Numbered from the stretch's first letter, positions 21,819-33,084 are shown. The stretch: 64,000 nt of DNA from Cycas panzhihuaensis (GCA_023213395.1 CM041465.1:143599741-143663740), one strand, 5' to 3'. Notes: generated by a model not told the origin, from the sequence alone. A program made the numbers and translations.

Positions 21819-22453
21819 TGTTAAGAATAGAAGGTCCAACCCTCTAACAGCCACCAAGATCTATTACTTTCTTACAACTAGTTACAGAAATGAAACATAC
21901 AATTACATGCAAGTTCTTAAAATCAGAGATTATACAGTAATAAGACAATAAAAGCCAAAACATCACATGTGCACCCGATATAATGTGGTAAAACCCTAGT
22001 AGTGTGCTAGGGAAACATCCACACAAGAAAGGTATCGATCTTTATTGTTGCAGAATGGAGAAATAGTACATCACAGATACAGAGTGCTCTCTAGAATAAC
22101 GATCAACTGCCACCCTCTTCACAGTACATTACATAACATTACAACATAATAAGAAAAGCCCTAAAACGGGCTACATGACAGGACATCTAAGACCTAAAAT
22201 CTCAACCATAGAATCTAAGGTATTTTTATTGTACGACCCTGATTCTCTTTACACTTTAATAAGGTTTACGTGGTCAATTTTTGGGTCAGGGGCTATCGCC
22301 CCTGAACCCCCTCCTAGCGGGGGGCGTTCCACCCCCCCCGGCCAAGGGGGGCTCCCACCCCCCTTGGAACCCCTCGAGAAAGATTAGAGGGGAAAACCAG
22401 GCCGAAAACAGGCCATAATTTTAGGCTTATAATTATTGCCATAATACCCAACA
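21819..22453 (-). repeat. Cop-2 5' LTR
   Basis: It pairs with 17151-17779. At 22341-22376 it contains a perfect inverted repeat: CCAAGGGGGG, six-base loop, CCCCCCTTGG. The segment ggggctatcgcccc at about 22290 forms another short hairpin. Confidence 0.92.
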
Positions 22454-22458
22454 GGATG
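22454..22458. repeat. Cop-2 target-site duplication, right (ggatg)
   Basis: Identical to 17146-17150. Confidence 0.9.
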
Positions 22459-23430
22459 TAGTGTAATCTCATGTATATTTGATTATCACTATGATATTAT
22501 GGTTCTTGGGCAGCTCTAGTCCATTAGATCTTTATAGGATTCAATATGTGAAATTTAAAATAAGGGTTTTACAATCCTCCATGGAAATATGCCCTCATTC
22601 TTAACCCATAAGCCCGCATAAGAGTAGAGTGCCCAATCACACTTAGGTAATATAATATATACTTCTATCACACATCTATATCTTTCAGTTCCTTGGTCAA
22701 ATTTGGTGCACAGAGTTGTCATCAATGGCGAAAAATGAACAAATAATCATAGCTTAACAATAGATCCATTTTCCCTATGTTTTACCAAATAATATGATGT
22801 AGTGGTATTAGCACTATTGGATGCCTTAGGGACCTATCTCAAAGTAGAGTTATTCAATGAAGAACCAATGCCAAGGGAAGATAATAACATACCATGCTAA
22901 TCCCTATGCTATGTTGCAAATACACATATGTAATTATGGTGGTGGCTGACTTCAAGGTAGGTCATAGCATGCCCTCCCTTCTTTAAAAGCTTCACCCTCA
23001 AAGCTTTGTTATTCTAGGGCCCTAAGTAGCCTTGCTTCTTAAGAACATTATTTTTAGATCTTAGTTGTTTATGGGTGACATGTTCTCCTTTTCCATGATT
23101 ATTATTCAGATAATTTGTTTTGGGGACGATTATCAAATATCATGTTGATAATGGTTTTATCCATTAGGTGTTGCTTTTATTGAGACAAAAACATTTTTTG
23201 TTATAGAGCTCATACAAAGTGATCCAGGAGGATCTACCATATGTTTACAGGATGCGGAAAATGCTAGGCATTGGCATAACTAAAAGAGATATGGTGAAAT
23301 GGTATCAAAATTCTATGAAATTTTGTGTAAAGGGAGAAGACACATCCCACTAGATGTGTACAAAAGGTGGGGTTCAGAAAATATCATTTGATTAGAGTTC
23401 AAGCCTTGTCTTTGCATAAAAATTAATCCC
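22459..23430. other. Old gypsy-like and unassigned sequence
   Basis: Near 22971-23020 the sequence gcatgccctcccttcttta and the following ccctcaaag resemble the polypurine end of minus-strand gypsy elements, also seen near 3575 and 17069. No open frame and no LTR partner is visible. It may be the remainder of the element into which Cop-2 inserted. Confidence 0.35.
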
Positions 23431-23435
23431 ACAGC

Positions 23436-23631
23436 TAGCAGAAAAATAGAAAATATATATTATTATTATATGAATATAAATATGGCCAACTGACATCCAA
23501 ATGAGCTAAAATTTTGAGGAAACGGAGGAGACATGCGTTTCTATATGTGTACCAAATTTGAGCTAAATTGGAGTCTTTTAAGGTTAGTTACAAGCCGCAA
23601 CTTTTAAGAATTACATGAAGGCCACTTAGAC
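23436..23631. repeat. 196-bp tandem duplication, copy 1
   Basis: Pairs with the next unit; both contain gacatccaaatgagct, gtgtaccaaatttgag and gccactt. Several substitutions separate them. Confidence 0.85.
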
Positions 23632-23829
23632 AGCAGAAAAACAGCAAATACATATTTTTATTAAATGAATAAAAATATAGTCAAATGACATCCAAATGAG
23701 CTGAAACTTTGAGGAAGCTGAGGGGACATGCGTTCCTATATGTGTACCAAATTTGAGCCAAATTTAAGTACGTTAAGATCTGTTACAAGCTGCAACATTT
23801 TAAGAATTGTATGAAAGCCACTTGGACAA
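23632..23829. repeat. 196-bp tandem duplication, copy 2
   Basis: The second unit, head to tail with the first. A third copy is not seen. Confidence 0.85.
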
Positions 23830-25440
23830 CATGCATTATGGTGGTTAGTGGTTATACTTGCATGTTTGCCACTTGTTAAACATGCAATTCAAGTTTCTTT
23901 CTATAAATTGAGCCCTTCTACAGGTTGGAGAGGTGGTTCTTGGAGACTTGACTTGGGAAGCATCCTTGGAGAGGCATTTGGAGGGTTGGAGTCCCCCTTA
24001 TGGTATAATTGTAACATTTATTCCTTGTAATTTTACCATTCTTTTGCTAGTTGATTTCTCCACCATTAAATGGAGATTTTCATGGTTTAATAAAAGTATT
24101 ACTCCTCATACTTTTGGATCAATGCCAAGAATAAGTTATTTTGTGTAGAATTTTCCTTTCATGGGCTCATTGTTGTTTTGATGTTATTGAGCTTTCTACA
24201 CTAACTCCCAGGATCTCAAGGAGGACAGGTTGATAATTGATTTCTTCACCAACTAAGCTCTGTTGGGATCACAAAGTGGGTTGATTAAATGATGGAATAT
24301 TCTTGTGTGACCCTCGGTAGAATTAGCGTTCATTTTTAGGGATCTATGGTATTGTAATGAGCTACCCATATTTTCTTTGAGTTTGGGGGGCCTTCTTTCT
24401 ATATTTCTTCTAGAAATTATAAACATGTAATAGAGCCAACGTGTCTTTTTCTTATTGATTTATCAAATACCTTATAGAGTATATCAAGCTCTATTCTAGT
24501 TGAATCTAATAAATTTTCAATATTGTTGTTGCTATATATGTCAAGGATTTGCAACCACTATACTCTTAAAACTATGTTTATGCCTCATAGGGAAAGGAGA
24601 AGGAATTCTAATTCATCCTATAATGTTACGAGTACTTCTTAAATTTATAAGAACCACTACTCTGGTACAACATGATGTACAATTTTTAAGATCTCTAGAT
24701 TTTTTATTCTATTTATTGTTGCTAATAAAGTTCTCCAGAGTGTATTGCATCGACTCCTTTTCATGTCAGTGCTTCCTTAGGACTTGTGTGGCCTTCCCTT
24801 GTTTTTGTTAAATGCCCTAAGAGTAATGAACTTTGTCTTTCGTGTGGTAAAGTATATCTATTATTGACTTATGGATCTTTTAGTTGAGCCATGGTACAAG
24901 CATTTACTTTGTTATTTTCTATTATATTATTTTCATGTAACTTATTTTTGTAGTTTCTCATGGCAGTGATGTGTCTAGGTTTGAGCCAACTAATTTGGCC
25001 TACTGATATATCTGGATGTTTATCGATGGTAGATTTACAACAAAAGGAACCCTTAGGCTTGAAATTAGGTAATTAAGTTAATTAACTTGACACATACAAC
25101 AAAAGAAAGAAATATGCATATATGCAAGGTGAAATTATGGGGAATGCATGTTTCTTGATTGTTGAAGTTTAAGGATGCCCATCACTGGTCATGGACTGCA
25201 TAACCATTAATCTTTGGTTCAACCTTTACAATTTATTATTATTTATACATTGCCACAAGAATATATGCAAACGGTTAGACCACCGAACATCCGTAACCAG
25301 CAGGAAGGAGCAACAACAGTCACATTTCTGTCCCCCCTGAAATGGGAGTTAGAACCTACTTCCAACTTCTAGCAATCTGAATACACATTTTCTTCTGTTG
25401 ACAAGAGATAGATACATGAATACTGGAAGCCTTCTTCACA
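23830..25440. other. No gene seen; possible plus-strand LTR remnant at its start
   Basis: A TATA-like box (ctataaattgag) at 23901 and an aataaa at 24091 lie 190 bases apart, the spacing of an LTR promoter and polyadenylation signal, but no partner LTR is present. The rest has only short open stretches without recognisable motifs. Confidence 0.3.
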
Positions 25441-25468
25441 AAATTTAAAGTCAGTTATAATAAAACCA

Positions 25469-25540
25469 AGGTTCCACTGAGATTTAAACTCGGGTTACTG
25501 GATTCAGAGTCCAATGTCCTCACCACTAGACCATGGAACC
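25469..25540 (-). tRNA. tRNA-Gln (CTG anticodon), probably decayed
   Basis: The minus strand folds as a 72-base tRNA beginning GGTTCCATGGTCTAGTGG and ending GTGGAACCT, with anticodon loop ACTCTGAAT (anticodon CTG). The acceptor arms GGTTCCA/TGGAACC pair. Compared with the usual plant tRNA-Gln the T loop has TTTAAAT in place of TTCAAAT and the T stem has one C-A mismatch, both explained by C to T or G to A changes. A TTTT run lies a few bases downstream, as for RNA polymerase III termination. Identity is confident; activity is doubtful because the conserved C56 is lost. Confidence 0.85.
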
Positions 25541-25918
25541 AACAGGGATATAATTTGAGCGAGTAACAATCCACCAGCCATTCGTTCACTAGGAAGGCCT
25601 GCACTGATGGTACACACTGAATTGCATGGCATGGCTTATTTGAGGGTAACCAGATAACATCTGCGTAAATTGTGTTATAGATATCAACACGACACGACAT
25701 TAATATTGTGGTAAGACAAATATTTTATGGTAACTTGTCCAATCAATAAAATGCCCCAAACTTGGTATTCTTACCTCTTACTTCAATACTACTGCTTCAC
25801 TCCACAATTATTGCATATGCTTTTAATTCCCAAAACATACGTGATCTGGTTCTGATTTCATTTGAAAACAATATCCGTACAGATTTGAAAGCGGTACCTG
25901 AAATCATGCCCTTGAATA

Positions 25919-25992
25919 GTTGGAATAGCTCAATTGGTTAGAACATGTGGCTATTAACCACAAGGTTGGAGGTTCAAGCCCTCCTTCTAGCA
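25919..25992 (+). tRNA. tRNA-Asn-like gene with mutated anticodon, likely pseudogene
   Basis: It reads GTTGGAATAGCTCAATTGG at the 5' end and CCTCCTTCTAGCA at the 3' end, matching plant tRNA-Asn except at transitions. The anticodon stem-loop GTGGCTATTAACCAC is intact as a stem, but the anticodon is ATT where tRNA-Asn has GTT. The differences at 5' stem position 2, D arm (GAACATG for GAGCGTG) and discriminator are G to A or C to T, several at former CpG sites. A TTTT run follows at about 26010. It lies 378 bases from the tRNA-Gln, on the opposite strand. Confidence 0.82.
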
Positions 25993-26740
25993 CCTCACAA
26001 GATTAGGTTTTAACCCTTTGTTGATCTCTACCCAATATTGTTTGCAACCCATTAATTCCATTTTACTTCTCACTTGGATGACTCCTCTACTCTTTTCCAG
26101 TAACATGAATTAGAAGAAGATGATTCTTCTTCTCATTTCTTCACACCCAAATACAAATTGTAGCAAAATACTACACACCGAGGAAAGTATCCACAATGTC
26201 AATGCAATGCCCAATTACAATGGCACATAGCAGCAATATTCACAAAGAAATACACCCTCCTATCCAATGCAATTAACAAAAATTAAATCTCTACACATCT
26301 CTTTGTATATCTCTATTTATAACACTAACACTAGCTTCTCATAATAATAAAATATTATTAAAATATACTTCACGTAGTAGTAGCCATCTTCTCTCAAATT
26401 ATCTTGGGATCATTACAATTATTTCCTCTCTAAGACACAATCATCAAAGGATTCTTGTCAGAGCTTGTTCTAAACATTTATTGGGTGGCACCCAATTTAT
26501 TATTATTGAATCTATCTAGAAGAGGGTTTGTATCAAATTTGAGCCGAATCAGTCCATTATTTATCTTGCTCTTTACTATTAGGGTTACATGCTATTACAT
26601 ATCGTTGCATGTGTTTGCATGTGACGTTTTCTTATAGATCTACAATCAAGGCTCTGCATAAGAGATAAGCATCATTATTCTTTCTAAAAATTTTCTCTTT
26701 AATAGTTTATGGAGAGTTTTATTACTTTTCCCTAGTCTTC
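25993..26740. other. Unassigned, apparently single-copy sequence
   Basis: No gene, no repeat partner in the window. It leads into the LINE, whose 5' end I cannot place exactly. Confidence 0.4.
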
Positions 26741-26748
26741 TCATCCCA

Positions 26749-27129
26749 ATGGAGGAAGGCTCTACACTAGTTCAAAATAACAGGCAAGGTTTGGGGCCCC
26801 AATCAATTTGGGCCTTAGAATCCCCTCAAAATCACCTTAGAAGGAAATATACACAACTTGATTTATCAGTTATACAACAAAATAGCCTCCTCAATGAAGT
26901 TCGTGATTTCTTCCCCCTCAACCCACATGCACTAGTAACAGGCCCTAATTTTGTAATACAAGAACTAGAATAATGTCACATATGAGGAACTCTTAAGCAC
27001 CTTACTAGGAATGGTGGACTACGAAACAAGTACCATTACTTTTCTGGTTGAAGATATGGAATGCATTTGTGTAGAACTCTAGGTAAAAACACTCATTGGC
27101 AGATTTAACAACCTATATCCCCCCACATG
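26749..27129 (+). pseudogene. LINE ORF1, N-terminal part
   Basis: A 74-codon open stretch (26749-26973) starts MEEGSTLVQNNRQG; after stops it continues to a segment reading KTLIGRFNNLYPP at about 27080-27125. The latter resembles the start of the DUF4283 domain of plant LINE ORF1 proteins, which have W-A-L-I-G-R-F or similar. The frame is cut at 27129 by Cop-3 and resumes at 29825. ORF1 proteins bind the element RNA. The first 70 residues are not recognisable. Confidence 0.5.
27125..27129. repeat. Cop-3 target-site duplication, left (acatg)
   Basis: Identical to 29820-29824. Confidence 0.9.
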
Positions 27130-27757
27130 TGTTGAGAAAACCTAGTATAAATAACTAAAACCAATAACCAAGATCTAACTATTTTGCAACAATAACAAGG
27201 ATTTGAAACTATAATAAATACAAGTATCCGAAATAAGAAATTATTCAACATGTATAAAAAAGCATACACATTACCCAGTATATAGATTTTAACATGGTAA
27301 AACCCTAGTAGAGTGCTAGGGAAGCATCCACATAGAAAATGTATCGATCTTTATTAATTAAGAATGAAAAATTGTACATGCAATCTTCACAGAATTTCTA
27401 TAGCAGTAATAATCAACAATCACCCCTTTGTAATGCGATGCAATACAATACAATGTGATACAATTACCTTAAAAACAAATTACAAGAAATGTACATCAAT
27501 CGTAGCCATCAGATCTAGGTCTTTTTGATGAACAACCTAGATTCCTTTTACAATTTGATAGGTTTTGAACCCTAGCTTTTTGCTTTAGGGGCTATTGCCC
27601 CTGAACTTCCATGTGTGAGGGGGCGTTTCACGTTCCCCGGCACCCCCCTTGGCCAAGAGGGGTTGGGATCCCCCTGAGAAAAGATTGATGAGGAAACTAT
27701 GCCAACAAAGGTCCTAAAAATTAAAGTCTTCTCATAATTGTTATTACATATCTAACA
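27130..27757 (-). repeat. Cop-3 3' LTR
   Basis: Starts tgttgagaaaacc and ends atatctaaca. It shares with the Cop-2 LTRs the blocks gtaaaaccctagtag and gtatcgatctttatt and the GC-run region (27590-27680). It is followed by the polypurine complement atctctaccttgacaac. Confidence 0.88.
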
Positions 27758-27934
27758 ATCTCTACCTTGACAACAATTTTCCTAACCTTCCTAAACCATT
27801 CATCATCTTTTCTTCAAGCTAAGAGATGTCATACTCCATATGAGCTTCTCTAGTATTACGGGTTTAGTGAATATGTCTATACAATTCTGATGAGTATTAA
27901 CCTTCTCAAGGGCTACTCCACCTGCTTTAACAAC

Positions 27935-28231
27935 CTATTTTATAAAATAATATTTAACTGTAATATGTTTTGTTCTGTTATGATAAGCTAAATTTTTTGC
28001 TAAGTAAATGACACTTTGGCTATCACATAATACCTTTACCTTATCCTGTACCCTTCCAAGCTTACCCAATAGACCTTGCAACCAAATTGCCTCCTTATAA
28101 GCATGTGCTACAATAATATACTCAACTTCTCTAGTAGATAAAACAATTAAACTTTGAAGTTTAGACATCCAACTAATTAGACCATTTGCAAGAGTAAATA
28201 CATAACTTGGAATTGATCTTCTTTTATCCAA
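27935..28231 (-). pseudogene. Cop-3 RNase H
   Basis: A 98-codon open stretch starting MDKRRSIPSYVFTLANG, with STREVEYIIVAHAYKEAIW and LCDSQSVIYLAKN carrying the Glu and Asp of the active site, and a tail KHITVKYYF. It corresponds to the Cop-2 RNase H without the frameshift seen there. The first acidic residue lies just upstream in a broken part. Confidence 0.82.
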
Positions 28232-28321
28232 GTCTCCTACAAAATCTGCATTCTCCTATCTATAAACTGAATTACCTGTACCATTGAAGGTGATGTAATA
28301 GTCACTTATGCCTCTTAAATT

Positions 28322-29300
28322 TCAAAGCACCCATTTCACAACTACGTAATATTCTTTACCTAGATTTTCCATATATCTACTAATCACACTGATTACATGT
28401 GAAATATCAGGTCTTGTATATACCATAGTATACATTAAGCTTCCTATTGCACTAAGATAAGGTACACGAGACATATATTTATTTTTTTCCTGAGAACTAG
28501 GACTCAAATTTGAAGAAAGTTTGAAATAGGAAGAAAACGAGATACTAACAGGTTTCACAATTACCATACCAAATCTAGTAAGTATCTTCTCCACATATTT
28601 CTGTTGTCATAACCAAAGCTTACCATTCTACCTGTCTCTATGTATCTCCATGCCTAAGATTTGTTTTGTTGTTCTGAGATCCTTCATATAGAACACCCTA
28701 GCCAATTAAGCCTTTAACTTGATTTCTACCATACGTTTTCTTGCCACAAGCATATCATCAATATATAATACCAAAATGATGAATAAACCATTATCCAAAG
28801 TTTTGAAATAAACATAATGGTCATACTCACTTCTTTTAAAATTATGGCTCTCCATAAAGTAATCAAACTTCTTGTACCATTGCTTGGGTGATTACTTTAG
28901 GCCATACAAAGATTTCCTAAGCTTGCAAACAAGTATATTCTTGTCATCCTGTATAAAACCTTTTGGTTGTTCCATATATATCTCCTCTTACAAATTTCGA
29001 TGTAGAAATGCAATTTTAACATCTAATTGCTCAAACTCTAAATCAAGTGAAGCCACAAAATGCTAACAGAACCCACATAGAAACAAGATTAATGATTGGT
29101 GAGAAGATTTCATAGAAATCTATACCTATTTTTTGTGCAAAACCTTTTGTCACCAATCTTGCTCTGTATCTATCAACTTTCCCATGAACATCAATTTTCC
29201 TTTTATAGACCCACCAATAACCAATTGTTTTCCTACCTTGTGGAAGTTCTACTAGGTCCCTTGAGTTGTTCTTCTTCAAGGCATCCATTTCTTTATGCAT
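28322..29300 (-). pseudogene. Cop-3 reverse transcriptase
   Basis: Two open stretches remain. 29300-29043 holds LVELPQGRKTIGYWWVYKRK, DRYRARLVTKGFAQKIGIDF, the RT fingers. 28594-28322 holds MEKILTRFGMVIVKPVS and YLSAIGSLMYTMVYTRPDI, the connection segment. Between them (28740-28800) the catalytic region is present but broken by stops. Order and sequence follow Cop-2 closely. Confidence 0.8.
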
Positions 29301-29691
29301 AGCCCTTATCCAGTTTGCACTATGGTCATTATCTATTACTTCCTAATAACATGTAGGATCACCATCATTAGAAATCAAAGCAATAGAATTGGATGGATTG
29401 TACCTTTCAAGAAGATGCCTGACCCGTGTAGATCTTCTTATAGGTGGTTGAGGAGTGTTGATATATTCCTGTATTTCTTTTGTAGGTTCTTCTTAAGAAA
29501 ACTTTTCCTCTTTTTTTGCTTCTAAAGATGATTGGGTTTCAACCTTAACTTGTTGATATTTAATTTTTGATTCTAGTTTCATTTCAACTTCTACATTTTT
29601 AGATTTTAGAAAAGAAGATTAATTAAACACCACATCTCTATTCATATAACACTTGCAAAGTATTTTAACACATCTAATAATCTCCTCCCTA

Positions 29692-29819
29692 CACCCCCTT
29701 CGGCGAAGGGGGGTTGCTATCTCCCTTAGATCCCCCCGAGGAAAGATTGATGGGGAAACTGTGCCAACAAAGGTCCCAAAAATTAAATCTTTCTCATAAT
29801 TGTCGTCACATATCTAACA
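29692..29819 (-). repeat. Cop-3 5' LTR remnant
   Basis: It matches the last part of 27130-27757 (from caccccccttgg to atatctaaca). About 500 bases of this LTR are gone. The preceding 29647-29691 does not continue the element in order. Confidence 0.82.
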
Positions 29820-29824
29820 ACATG
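29820..29824. repeat. Cop-3 target-site duplication, right (acatg)
   Basis: Identical to 27125-27129. Confidence 0.9.
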
Positions 29825-30490
29825 GTCTCTTGGACTATAAAAGAGTCCCATTTAAATGCACTACAAGTCATAATATTGGGCATGTGCGAAAATTATTTCA
29901 TCTGTTTTGAGAACCTCCTAGCTTAGACCTTTGGAGAGATGAAGTCATTCTGAACCAAAGGCCCCATACTAAGCCAATTACCAACAAGGTCAATAGGGAG
30001 AAAGAGCAATTGTAATGGAACAACTCCATTAATGATGATGAAATTCCTTAAGTTTATATGGAAACGACTACTCACCATCAATAGGCGACCTTACCTTAGG
30101 CAAGAGAAGAAGATAAATAGACACTAGTCACTAATCGATCATGAAGAAAAGGTAAAGGTCACTTCACAAGTACTCAGTCTCCACAGTCATATTTCAATGA
30201 CTTTAGAGATCAACTTGAGAAAAGGTTGAAGGCTACTTTCCCAATCCAAGGTGAAACATCTAAAACTGTCATTGCACCTACTTTAGGGCACCTTCGAGAC
30301 AACTAGATTGACATGCATATGAAGGAAGAAAAATATATGGATCATGTCTTAGAAACTCAATGGTTAAAATCTCTAAATATGAATGAATTTCAACTATAAC
30401 AACATGCGCCCAGCATCGAAGATACTCCACATCATACTTGGCTCAAGTCTCTAGCTTGCACCAATTCTTCCCAACCTAATGGATAGAAAT
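29825..30490 (+). pseudogene. LINE ORF1, C-terminal part
   Basis: After the Cop-3 TSD the sequence resumes with VSWTIKESHLNALQVIILG and ENYFICFENLLA, which continues the DUF4283-like domain begun before 27129. An uncharacterised region with stops follows up to the endonuclease. The match in frame and content across the insertion is what shows that the LINE predates Cop-3. Confidence 0.45.
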
Positions 30491-30494
30491 AATA

Positions 30495-31400
30495 TTTCAG
30501 CAATGGCCTAGAACATAAGGGGTATTGGTCACTCCCACTTCCATGAATGCATAGAGCTAAAATATATAGTTTGGCAACATCATCCTCATTTTCTAGTTTT
30601 GAGATAAACACATATCATTTCTAAAAGTGATATACAGTGCATAATTCATAGTATCTAGTTATCGGCCTAATGAAAAGTAATTCTTCTAGATTAATCCATC
30701 AGAGGCCTCTATATTCTATGGAACACTTTGTGGAAGATGCTTCAATATACCATAAGCTTATTTCAAGATTGGTTATGCTTGAAAATGGAAAAGGATCAAT
30801 TTGTTTACTGGGTCATTAGGGTCTATACCTCTACTAATATTGGTGTTTGACATGATCCATGGCAAGCTTTGGTAGGTGCTCTAAATAATAATAAGGTAGA
30901 CCATGACCACATTCTACTATTGGGAGACTTTCAATTTTATAGAATATCTTACTAACAAAATAGGTAATAAATTCAAAAGACCTTATCAAAAAGATAATTC
31001 ATCTTTCGTTGACCTTAAAGATGCACTGGGTCTTTCTGAACTTCCTTAAAGGGACCTTTGAACTTTACGTGGACCAATGATCAGCAAGGAAGTAGTCACA
31101 TAACTAAAAAACTAGATAGAGTCTACATATCAAATTCCCTCAACCCTCTCATTGCTCAGTATCAATACATCTCGATAATATGGCTGTGATTTCTATTCAC
31201 ATTCCCATTAAGACCCAATTTTCCACTGGGGCCAATACATTTGCTACAAGGAAGATAATTTTCAAATTCAACATAAGTTCGCTCAAACTTAAGGACTTTA
31301 GGATTGTCCTTCAACAATGGTGGGAGGATTTGCATATCAATTCATGCTTGGTGGACGATGATTATGAAGGGTCTGAAATCTCTCATAACATTGTTTAACA
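30495..31400 (+). pseudogene. LINE ORF2 endonuclease (APE type)
   Basis: It opens with ISAMA, then NIRGIGHSHF (the family has W-N-x-R-G-L). DHILLLGDFQF near 30905-30940 corresponds to the L-L-G-D-F-N motif with a catalytic Asp. The FTWTNDQQGS-type stretch near 31060-31090 and LDRVYISNSL near 31110-31140 follow, then an open piece (31180-31398) near the S-D-H end. This enzyme nicks target DNA to prime reverse transcription. Several stops and shifts. Confidence 0.68.
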
Positions 31401-31744
31401 AAGATTGTAAACATCAATTCAAGGAATGAAGAGAATCCATGCTGATTTCCATTCATGACATGCAAAAGGAATTTGAAGAGAGAAAAAGTTTATCCGATCT
31501 CTGATTAAAGCTCATTGACTTAAACGATCAATTTCTCCTAATGCAAAAATAGGAAGCGGAAAAATGAAGAGCATGGTCTAATATTCAATGGAAACTTCAT
31601 GTTGATCAGAATTCAAAATTCTTAAATCACTATGCTAAAGCCTTGCAATATTAATGGATTCTCAAGTGTCTGCAGGTCTCTCCTATGGAAATCACATATT
31701 CACACCATAAAATTCAATGAGAGATATTCCATCACTTTAATAGA

Positions 31745-32942
31745 TTGTGGACCACTCGGGGCTTCTCTCTTACCATGGCCCAAGTTGTTCAAATCATCCT
31801 CTCCAAAGTGAATCCAATCCCTAAGGAGTGCTATAAAAGTCTTAATTATTCTCTTAGTAAACTGATCACCAAGGAGGAAATACTCAAAATTATGATAAAG
31901 CTTCCCAAAGAAAAATCTCCCAAGTTAGATGGAATGCCTATTGAGCTCCCACTGGCTATTGATTCTGATGAGGTGCCTCAACTTTTAGGATATGCAGCCA
32001 AAGAGGTTTACAATATAGGTAAAATGCACCTAACTATCAATGTGACTATGGTTTCCTTGATTCCAAAAGTGGTACCCCATCTACCATCTATCAGTGGAGA
32101 CCCATAAGTCTATGCAATACCACACATAAGATAATAGCCAAAGTCCTAGCCAATCACCTTAAAGTCTTCCTTCCTCAAGTTGTTAATGAAAATCACACAA
32201 CCTTCATGAAAGACTGACATATAGTAGATCATATAACTGTGATTATTAAGACTCATCATACTTTATGTACAAAAAAGTAACAAGCAACCCTGCTCAAATT
32301 AGATATCAACAAAGCTTATGACACTGTGGAATGAGACTTTCTTTTTCCCATTTTCTCCATAAAGGGATTACAAACAAAACATATTAACTAGATCAAAGCC
32401 ATGATCTCTTTGGTTTTAATGGCCATAAAAATCAATGGCCTAGTTGATTGCCTTATCTATACTAATAGAGGAATATGTCAAGGTTTCCCTTTATCTTCTT
32501 ATCTATTTGTGATTGTCATAGACGAAATCTCTTCTTTATTAGTATGGCTCTAGTTAGCAGGTCTTCTCCAAGGTGTTTTTATTGATGGAAAAGAGGACAC
32601 AGTGCACCAGATCTTTGTAGATGATACCATACTACTAGGCCATCTTTCATATTTAGAATTCAGCATCTAGAGCCAAGCTCTCTATTTTTTGGTCTTGCAG
32701 GAGGGATGATGATTAATCATAATAAATCCAACATCATCTTTAATAAAGTAAATACAAGGAGTCAATACAATTTGGTGACAACTCTTAAAGTCCCAATTGC
32801 TCCTAAATCTACTATTTTCAAATACTTAGGTATCTCTATGGGTCTTTCTAGAGTAAAAATTGTTGATTGGCATCCTTGTATTTTGAAAATCAAGAAGAAG
32901 CTAGACTCATGGCCAACCAGATCTCTTAATCTACCAAGTTGA
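31745..32942 (+). pseudogene. LINE ORF2 reverse transcriptase
   Basis: The 120-codon piece at 31745-32107 contains ITKEEILKIMIKLPKEKSP and LDGMPIE, the LINE RT entry motif (K-A-P-G-P-D-G). Then come SLCNTTHKIIAKVLANHLK, LDINKAYDTVE near 32300, NRGICQGFPLSSYLF near 32465-32510, and the catalytic FVDDT at 32614-32628. The piece 32706-32942 has MINHNKSNIIF and FKYLGISMG, the next conserved blocks. Eight or more stops; not active. Assignment is firm from the order of motifs. Confidence 0.85.
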
Positions 32943-33084
32943 TAAAGTCTAATAGAATTGACCCTAACCCATATGCCTAAGTATCTAATATCTATTATTC
33001 AAGCCCCCAAAGTAGTTCTCTCTACAATTTAAATTTTTTTCACAAGATTTCTCTAGAAACCTTGGTTAGTTGAAGCAAAGACAC

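Larger units (their letters stand above)
17151..22453 (-). mobile_element. Cop-2: well-preserved Ty1/copia element
   Basis: Its LTRs (17151-17779 and 21819-22453) start TGTT and end ACA, and a perfect 5-bp TSD flanks the element. It has a tRNA-Met-type primer site, a polypurine tract, and minus-strand gag, protease, integrase, RT and RNase H in copia order. It is the youngest-looking copia in the window: LTR copies differ at few places by eye and long open frames remain. Its LTR family is shared with Cop-3. Frameshifts and stops in gag, RT and RNase H mean it is not autonomous. Confidence 0.92.
27130..29819 (-). mobile_element. Cop-3: internally deleted Ty1/copia element in the LINE
   Basis: A full left LTR (27130-27757) and a truncated right LTR (29692-29819) lie between perfect acatg duplications. 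RNase H, RT and linker remain on the minus strand; integrase, protease, gag, the primer site and most of the 5' LTR are missing. It belongs to the same family as Cop-2 by LTR and coding similarity but is more decayed. The deletion must have followed insertion, since both TSDs are intact. Confidence 0.88.

Noticed and set aside
23830-24150. Host gene promoter with TATA box
   Set aside because: A TATA-like box and an AATAAA 190 bases apart fit an LTR remnant better, and no coding frame follows.
24500-24811. 103-codon plus-strand frame
   Set aside because: Cys, Leu and Phe rich with no motif; surrounding sequence shows no gene structure.
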